Shown piece after piece: positions 60,326 through 64,000 of a stretch of 64,000 nt of DNA. This DNA is from HXMU1428-3 sp965215715. GTDB lineage: Bacteria; Pseudomonadota; Alphaproteobacteria; Rhizobiales; HXMU1428-3. Position 1 is the first letter of the stretch. Every line of letters starts with the position of its first letter. The position numbers and the translations under genes are program-made. The stretch lies in the NCBI GenBank assembly GCA_965215715.1, contig OZ244129.1, positions 2,914,001 to 2,978,000 of the forward strand, given 5' to 3'. The notes beneath the pieces were generated by a model. The model was not told the origin of the DNA. It saw only the letters and a program-made list of their open reading frames with translations, and ran no database searches.

Positions 60326-60445
60326 GTCTTAAATTCCATGATAAGACTTTGGCATTTTTAAAAGCTATGTCAAGGACGCGGAACGCAAGTGAAATCCTTG
60401 ACATAGCTTTTAAAAATGCAAAAATCTCACCATGGAATTTAAGAC
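60326..60445 (-). repeat. Full-length 3'-end palindrome (element D)
   Basis: A 120-bp inverted repeat with arms GTCTTAAATTCCATG / CATGGAATTTAAGAC, the invariant right GCAAAAATCTCACC, an inner stem AAAAGCTAT/ATAGCTTTT and GTCAAGGA/TCCTTGAC arms. Its loop is almost identical to that of element A. It lies 31 bp behind the minus-strand carbamoyltransferase stop. Confidence 0.93.
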
Positions 60446-60476
60446 AAAGACCTGGCACTTTGGGTGTTGCTTTGTT

Positions 60477-62312
60477 TTAGTCTAATTCAAATTTGTCTTT
60501 GTAATCTTGCGCTAAGCTTGTGTCTTGGTCTTGTTTTCGCAAGAGGCAATTGCCGATAACCAGCGTGTCCATTTCCGTCCCCATGAAGCAATGGAAAGCG
60601 TCTTCGGGTGTGCACACAATTGGTTCGCCGCGCACATTAAAACTGGTGTTGACCACAATTGGGCAGCCTGTTTTCTCTTTAAAGGCTGAGATGAGGGCGT
60701 GATAACGCGGGTTGGTTTCCTTGTGTACGGTTTGAATGCGGGCAGAATAATCAACATGGGTGATTGCTGGGATGGTTGAGCGCGGGATGTTGAGTTTTTC
60801 AATGCCAAACAGGCCTTTGTCTTGATCTGTTGTGTCTAGTCTGTGCTCTTCTTTTACCGGGGCGACGACGAGCATGTAGGGGCTTTCTTCATCGTGTTCA
60901 AAATAATTGCCAACGTCTTCAGCCAGAATAGAGGGGGCAAAGGGGCGGAAGCTTTCGCGGTATTTGATTTTTAGGTTTAAGGTTTTTTGCATTTTAGGGT
61001 TGCGTGGATCGCCAATGATAGAGCGGCCACCTAATGCGCGTGGGCCAAACTCCATGCGGCCTTGGAACCAGCCAATGGCATGGCCAGCCTCTAAGCAAGT
61101 GGCGGTTTCTTGCATCAAAGTGTTGTCTTCAAACACTTCAAATTTGGCGCCGGCTTTTGTTAAGCGGTTTTCAATGTCGGCTTGTTCAAACACTGGGCCT
61201 AAATAGCTGCCTCTCATGTGATCGGCGGAGCCATTGGGTATGCGTTGTTGATCCTTTTCCACATAATAAGCGGCAAGCGCTGCACCAAGGGCACCGCCAG
61301 CATCACCTGCTGCTGGTTGGACCCAAACTTTTTCAAAGCTGCCACCCCGAATGATTTTGCCGTTTGCCACGCAGTTAAGGGCGACACCGCCTGCCAGGCA
61401 TAGGTTTGGAATGTTGTAAGATTGGGCTAAGTTGGCTGCCATTTTGAGCATGACTTCTTCAGTTACAGCTTGGACAGAGGCGGCCAGGTCCATTTCTCGT
61501 TGGGTGATTTTTTGTTCTGGTGTGCGCGGCGGGGCGCCGAATAAGTCATGGAATTTAGACGAGGTCATGGTCAGGCCGGTGGCGTAATTAAAATAGCTTT
61601 GGTCAAGCCAATAGCTGCCATCCTCTTTAATGTCGATCAGGTTGTTTTTGATCAGGTCTGCATATTTTGGTTCGCCGTATGGGGCGAGCCCCATCACTTT
61701 ATATTCGCCGGAATTGACCTTAAAGCCGGTGTAGTACGTCATGGCGGAATATAACAGCCCCAGGGAATGGGGAAATTGAATTTCTTTTACCGTTGTAAGG
61801 GTGTTGCCACGGCCAATGGCAACAGATGCTGTGGCCCATTCGCCAACCCCGTCCATGGTGAGCACTACGGCCTCTTCAAACGGAGAGGGAAAAAAGGCGG
61901 ACGCGGCGTGGCTTTGGTGGTGTTCTGCAAACAGCAAGCGATCTTCTATATCGCCTGGTGTCTCAAACTTTTCAAACAGTTTGATCAGCTTATCTTTTTG
62001 GAACAGCTTGTCTTTGATCCAAACAGGCATCGCCATTTTAAAACTGGTAAAGCCTTTGGGAGCTTTGGCGAGGTAAGTTTCAAGCAAGCGCTCGAATTTT
62101 AGAAATGGTTTTTCAAAAAACACCAGATGGTCGATGTCTTCTAGTGTGAGGCCAGCTTGGCTGAGGCAATATTCAATCGATTTTTCTGGAAAGCCGGGGT
62201 CATGTTTTTTGCGGGTAAAGCGCTCTTCTTGGGCGGCCGCGATAATGGTGCCGTCTTCGATGAGGGCGGCGGCGCTGTCATGATAAAAGGCTGAAATTCC
62301 TAAAATTCGCAT
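60477..62312 (-). CDS. Carbamoyltransferase (NodU/CmcH/SxtI family)
   Basis: A 611-residue O-carbamoyltransferase. The N-terminal Kae1/ASKHA-like domain has ILGISAFYHDSAAALIEDG, the metal-binding HHQSHAASAFFPSP and MDGVGEWATASVAIG, and CLAGGVALNCVANG. The C-terminal YrdC-like domain (about 395-590) has GRMEFGPRALGGRSIIGDPRNP and VNTSFNVRGEPIVCTPEDA. It uses carbamoyl phosphate and ATP to carbamoylate a hydroxyl on a sugar or small molecule. Downstream of the SxtJ and DUF5989 genes on the same strand; acceptor unknown. Confidence 0.93.
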   Translation of the reverse strand: MRILGISAFYHDSAAALIEDGTIIAAAQEERFTRKKHDPGFPEKSIEYCLSQAGLTLEDIDHLVFFEKPFLKFERLLETYLAKAPKGFTSFKMAMPVWIKDKLFQKDKLIKLFEKFETPGDIEDRLLFAEHHQSHAASAFFPSPFEEAVVLTMDGVGEWATASVAIGRGNTLTTVKEIQFPHSLGLLYSAMTYYTGFKVNSGEYKVMGLAPYGEPKYADLIKNNLIDIKEDGSYWLDQSYFNYATGLTMTSSKFHDLFGAPPRTPEQKITQREMDLAASVQAVTEEVMLKMAANLAQSYNIPNLCLAGGVALNCVANGKIIRGGSFEKVWVQPAAGDAGGALGAALAAYYVEKDQQRIPNGSADHMRGSYLGPVFEQADIENRLTKAGAKFEVFEDNTLMQETATCLEAGHAIGWFQGRMEFGPRALGGRSIIGDPRNPKMQKTLNLKIKYRESFRPFAPSILAEDVGNYFEHDEESPYMLVVAPVKEEHRLDTTDQDKGLFGIEKLNIPRSTIPAITHVDYSARIQTVHKETNPRYHALISAFKEKTGCPIVVNTSFNVRGEPIVCTPEDAFHCFMGTEMDTLVIGNCLLRKQDQDTSLAQDYKDKFELD

Positions 62313-62391
62313 CAATAGAGTCTCGCTGTTTAACCTTGTCTAGTTTTGAGACAAGAGCGGTTTGCTCGCTCTTGTCTTCGTCAATGATTGC

Positions 62392-62544
62392 TTAAAAGAT
62401 TGTATAGATGAAGGGTGCAATCGCAGAACCTTCTGCAAGCACGAGTAGGGCGCCAAAAGCGATCATTATAACCAAGATCGGCATTAGCCACCATTTTTTA
62501 CGTGCGTTCATATAAGCTATGATTTCTTTGATGAAGCTTTTCAT
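62392..62544 (-). CDS. DUF5989 small membrane protein (SxtK-like)
   Basis: A 50-residue protein too short for routine calling. It reads MKSFIKEIIAYMNARKKWWL, then a membrane helix (MPILVIMIAFGALLVLAEG) and the family-typical end SAIAPFIYTIF. This matches the DUF5989 pattern (KxWW helix, AEGSAxAPFIYTxF). It lies between the carbamoyltransferase and SxtJ genes, 26 bp behind the latter, the place where sxtK-like genes are expected. Confidence 0.85.
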   Translation of the reverse strand: MKSFIKEIIAYMNARKKWWLMPILVIMIAFGALLVLAEGSAIAPFIYTIF

Positions 62545-62570
62545 GTTGTGTCTCTTCTTGTCTAAATAGT

Positions 62571-63002
62571 TTAAAATTGGTTCTTCATGGGCCGGGTTGA
62601 TTCTTTTGGGTCTTTCTCGATCCAGTAGGTTTTTGCCTCGGGGTCTTTTTTGGCTTTCAGCGGATCGGCTTTTAATTGCATGATGAGGCCGGCAGGAACA
62701 ATGACCAGGGCGTACATGATAAACATGATGATTGGGTTGACGATTTTAAAAAGCAGTAGGGAAAATTTGAACCATAAAATATTGATCGGGCGCAAAAGAG
62801 AGCTGGCAAATTGAGCCAGTAGGCCAAAGATTGCTGCCATGACAAGCGCAATGATCACCCCTTTGGTGAGGGTGTAATCATTAGAATAAAACAGAATAAG
62901 AGCAACAATGGTTGCGACACCTGCAAACACAAAACCGGTGGAGCGCTCAGTGGGTAACCCGGGGTGTTCATTCTCATATGATTCGTGAAAATTTTTAGCC
63001 AT
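62571..63002 (-). CDS. SxtJ-family membrane protein
   Basis: A 143-residue inner-membrane protein with four hydrophobic stretches (about 24-40, 48-66, 76-92, 93-110). Family-like segments are ERSTGFVFAGVATIVALILFY, LRPINILWFKFSLLLFKIVNPIIMFIMY and a hydrophilic C-terminus rich in Lys and Asp (KDPEAKTYWIEKDP). Function unknown; linked to carbamoyltransferases by neighbourhood in many bacteria. Confidence 0.85.
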   Translation of the reverse strand: MAKNFHESYENEHPGLPTERSTGFVFAGVATIVALILFYSNDYTLTKGVIIALVMAAIFGLLAQFASSLLRPINILWFKFSLLLFKIVNPIIMFIMYALVIVPAGLIMQLKADPLKAKKDPEAKTYWIEKDPKESTRPMKNQF

Positions 63003-63012
63003 CGAGTTTTTC

Positions 63013-64000
63013 CTATTGGCTGTTGGTTGGGTTTTGTAAGAATTGAAGTTCTAAATCTTTGGCAATGGCTTTGCCAGCAATGTCATTGCCATGTTTGTTC
63101 CAGTGCCAGTCCCAGGGGAATTCAAACTTTTTCTTGTCAGCTTTGTAAGCTTTGCTCATGGCGGTTTTTAGATCGAGAAAGGGGATGCCTTTTTCTTTGG
63201 CCGTGTTTTGGGCAATGGTGTTAAGGGCATTGGCTTCATAGTCTTTTGCGTCATTGTCTGCATATATCGCTTCGCGGACCGGGTCCATGGTGATGAGCAG
63301 TTTAAAATTGTGGGTTTGGCTTAACGTTTTGAATTGATCAAACACATAGGCTGTTGCTGTTTCGATTTTATCCAGCTCGGTGATGTTGCGCACATCGATG
63401 GCTGATTGAACAAAGCCGTGTTTGGGCGGTTTTGCTTGGGTTTCTTCTTCTTTATTGATCATACGGCGGACCAGGACGGCAAGGCCGGTTTGATAATAAA
63501 GATAGCGAAAGGTGCGGCTGTTTTTCAAAGTGTCAACCCAGCCAGGATTATAAGGTTCTGGGGCCACTTGTTTGATTTTGTCACCTTCAAGGTCAAGCTT
63601 CATGAAGCTTGAGGAATAGCGGCCATAAAGAAAGCGATAACTTTCATCAAAGTCATTATGGATGAGCTGGACAACGACAATGTCGGGTTTGTATTGCAGG
63701 GCCTCTTGGGTGAGTATGTGGAGATATTGGCTTAAGGGGGCGCCATCAATGCCAAAGCGGTAAACTTGTGTTTTGTAGCCCTTTGCATTCAATTGTTGTT
63801 CGATGACCTGGGCAAAGCCTTCATTCACATTCACAGCCGATGCTTGCACATAGCTATCACCGATTACAGCGATACGGGTTGTGTTTTCAGGTTTTTGTTT
63901 TTGGTAAGCTTTATAAGGTGAGTTCCAGCCATTTTCGTTAATGTTGACTGTATGGCTTGTCCCGTCAGGTTCATAAAGGGTGGCTTTTGTGTTTGGCAGA
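63013..64000 (-). CDS. SGNH/GDSL-family hydrolase, 5' end outside window
   Basis: The minus-strand frame is open to the window edge, so the gene starts beyond 64000. The nucleophile block is IAVIGDSYVQASAVN (just upstream of the GTG at 63849), block III is seen as VQLIHNDFDES and the catalytic Asp-His block as DWHWNKHGNDIAG. Such enzymes act as esterases or acyl-transfer/deacetylation partners on glycans. It lies 10 bp upstream of the SxtJ gene, so it belongs to the same operon. Confidence 0.82.
   Translation of the reverse strand, partial: LPNTKATLYEPDGTSHTVNINENGWNSPYKAYQKQKPENTTRIAVIGDSYVQASAVNVNEGFAQVIEQQLNAKGYKTQVYRFGIDGAPLSQYLHILTQEALQYKPDIVVVQLIHNDFDESYRFLYGRYSSSFMKLDLEGDKIKQVAPEPYNPGWVDTLKNSRTFRYLYYQTGLAVLVRRMINKEEETQAKPPKHGFVQSAIDVRNITELDKIETATAYVFDQFKTLSQTHNFKLLITMDPVREAIYADNDAKDYEANALNTIAQNTAKEKGIPFLDLKTAMSKAYKADKKKFEFPWDWHWNKHGNDIAGKAIAKDLELQFLQNPTNSQ

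Noticed and set aside
14784..60445. The long palindromes as simple Rho-independent terminators
   Set aside because: The minus-strand RNA has no U-tract after the hairpin in the copies checked, and one copy sits inside the rpsP-rimM operon.
1..64000. CRISPR arrays, insertion sequences, prophage or integrase genes
   Set aside because: No regularly spaced direct repeats, transposase-like frames or phage structural genes were seen on either strand.

Overview
The window reads as chromosomal DNA of an alphaproteobacterium, probably Hyphomicrobiales (Rhizobiales) or a near relative. The evidence is the gene order NifU-tsaB-rimI-fur-plsC, a TIGR02301-type protein, the alphaproteobacterial flgF-flgG-flgA-flgH block divergent from fliL-fliM with a DUF6468 protein and a MotE-like protein behind it, and two copies of a 'GAGCATGTC...GACACGC' double palindrome of the kind common in rhizobial genomes. 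Most of the sequence is ordinary housekeeping DNA; base composition falls and coding density thins at 25.7-26.0 kb and 37-43 kb.

Layout. 1-8.6 kb: NifU-type Fe-S protein, tsaB, rimI, Fur-family regulator, plsC, YciI-like, yggS, an unknown protein, OsmC, an L,D-transpeptidase, an OmpR-type response regulator and a cNMP-binding protein. 8.7-16 kb (minus): xthA, lolA, ftsK, dapC-like aminotransferase and an unrecognised P-loop GTPase, which is divergent from a 931-residue unknown protein (16.2-19.0 kb). 19-26.7 kb: speD-speE, an exported metallo-beta-lactamase-fold hydrolase, rimM-rpsP-ffh, a palindrome-dense intergenic region and a Gfa-like protein. 26.7-33.5 kb (minus): a methionine/SAM-cycle operon of ArsR-methyltransferase regulator, metF, arsH, metH N-terminal half, a small membrane protein and metH C-terminal half. 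33.7-36.7 kb: truncated hemoglobin, small exported proteins, LysE and tRNA-Gln(UUG).

37-43.3 kb is an accessory region just beyond tRNA-Gln. It holds a retron-type reverse transcriptase with a DUF3800-like C-terminal domain and a candidate msr-msd RNA, an orphan class I PHA synthase, a secreted FGE/SUMF1-domain protein and a small Cys-rich secreted protein. These are separated by three degenerate copies of the 3' end of an aldehyde dehydrogenase gene, and a 23-bp direct repeat brackets the PHA synthase unit. 43.3-49.6 kb: a methyltransferase, a DUF4240 protein and a TetR-MFP-RND efflux operon. 49.7-60.3 kb: flagellar genes. 60.5-64 kb: a carbamoyltransferase/SxtJ/DUF5989/SGNH-hydrolase module resembling the sxtI-sxtJ-sxtK trio.

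The most unusual structural signals are four. (i) A family of long palindromes (four full copies of about 120 bp, two short ones), all in one orientation and each lying 9-32 nt behind the stop codon of a minus-strand gene, with compensated stem changes. (ii) A run of about eight unrelated AT-rich palindromes almost abutting one another at 25.73-25.92 kb. (iii) An orphan plus-strand structured RNA with a terminator just before that run. (iv) The retron plus aldehyde-dehydrogenase-fragment island. All calls come from reading the sequence; no database search was run.
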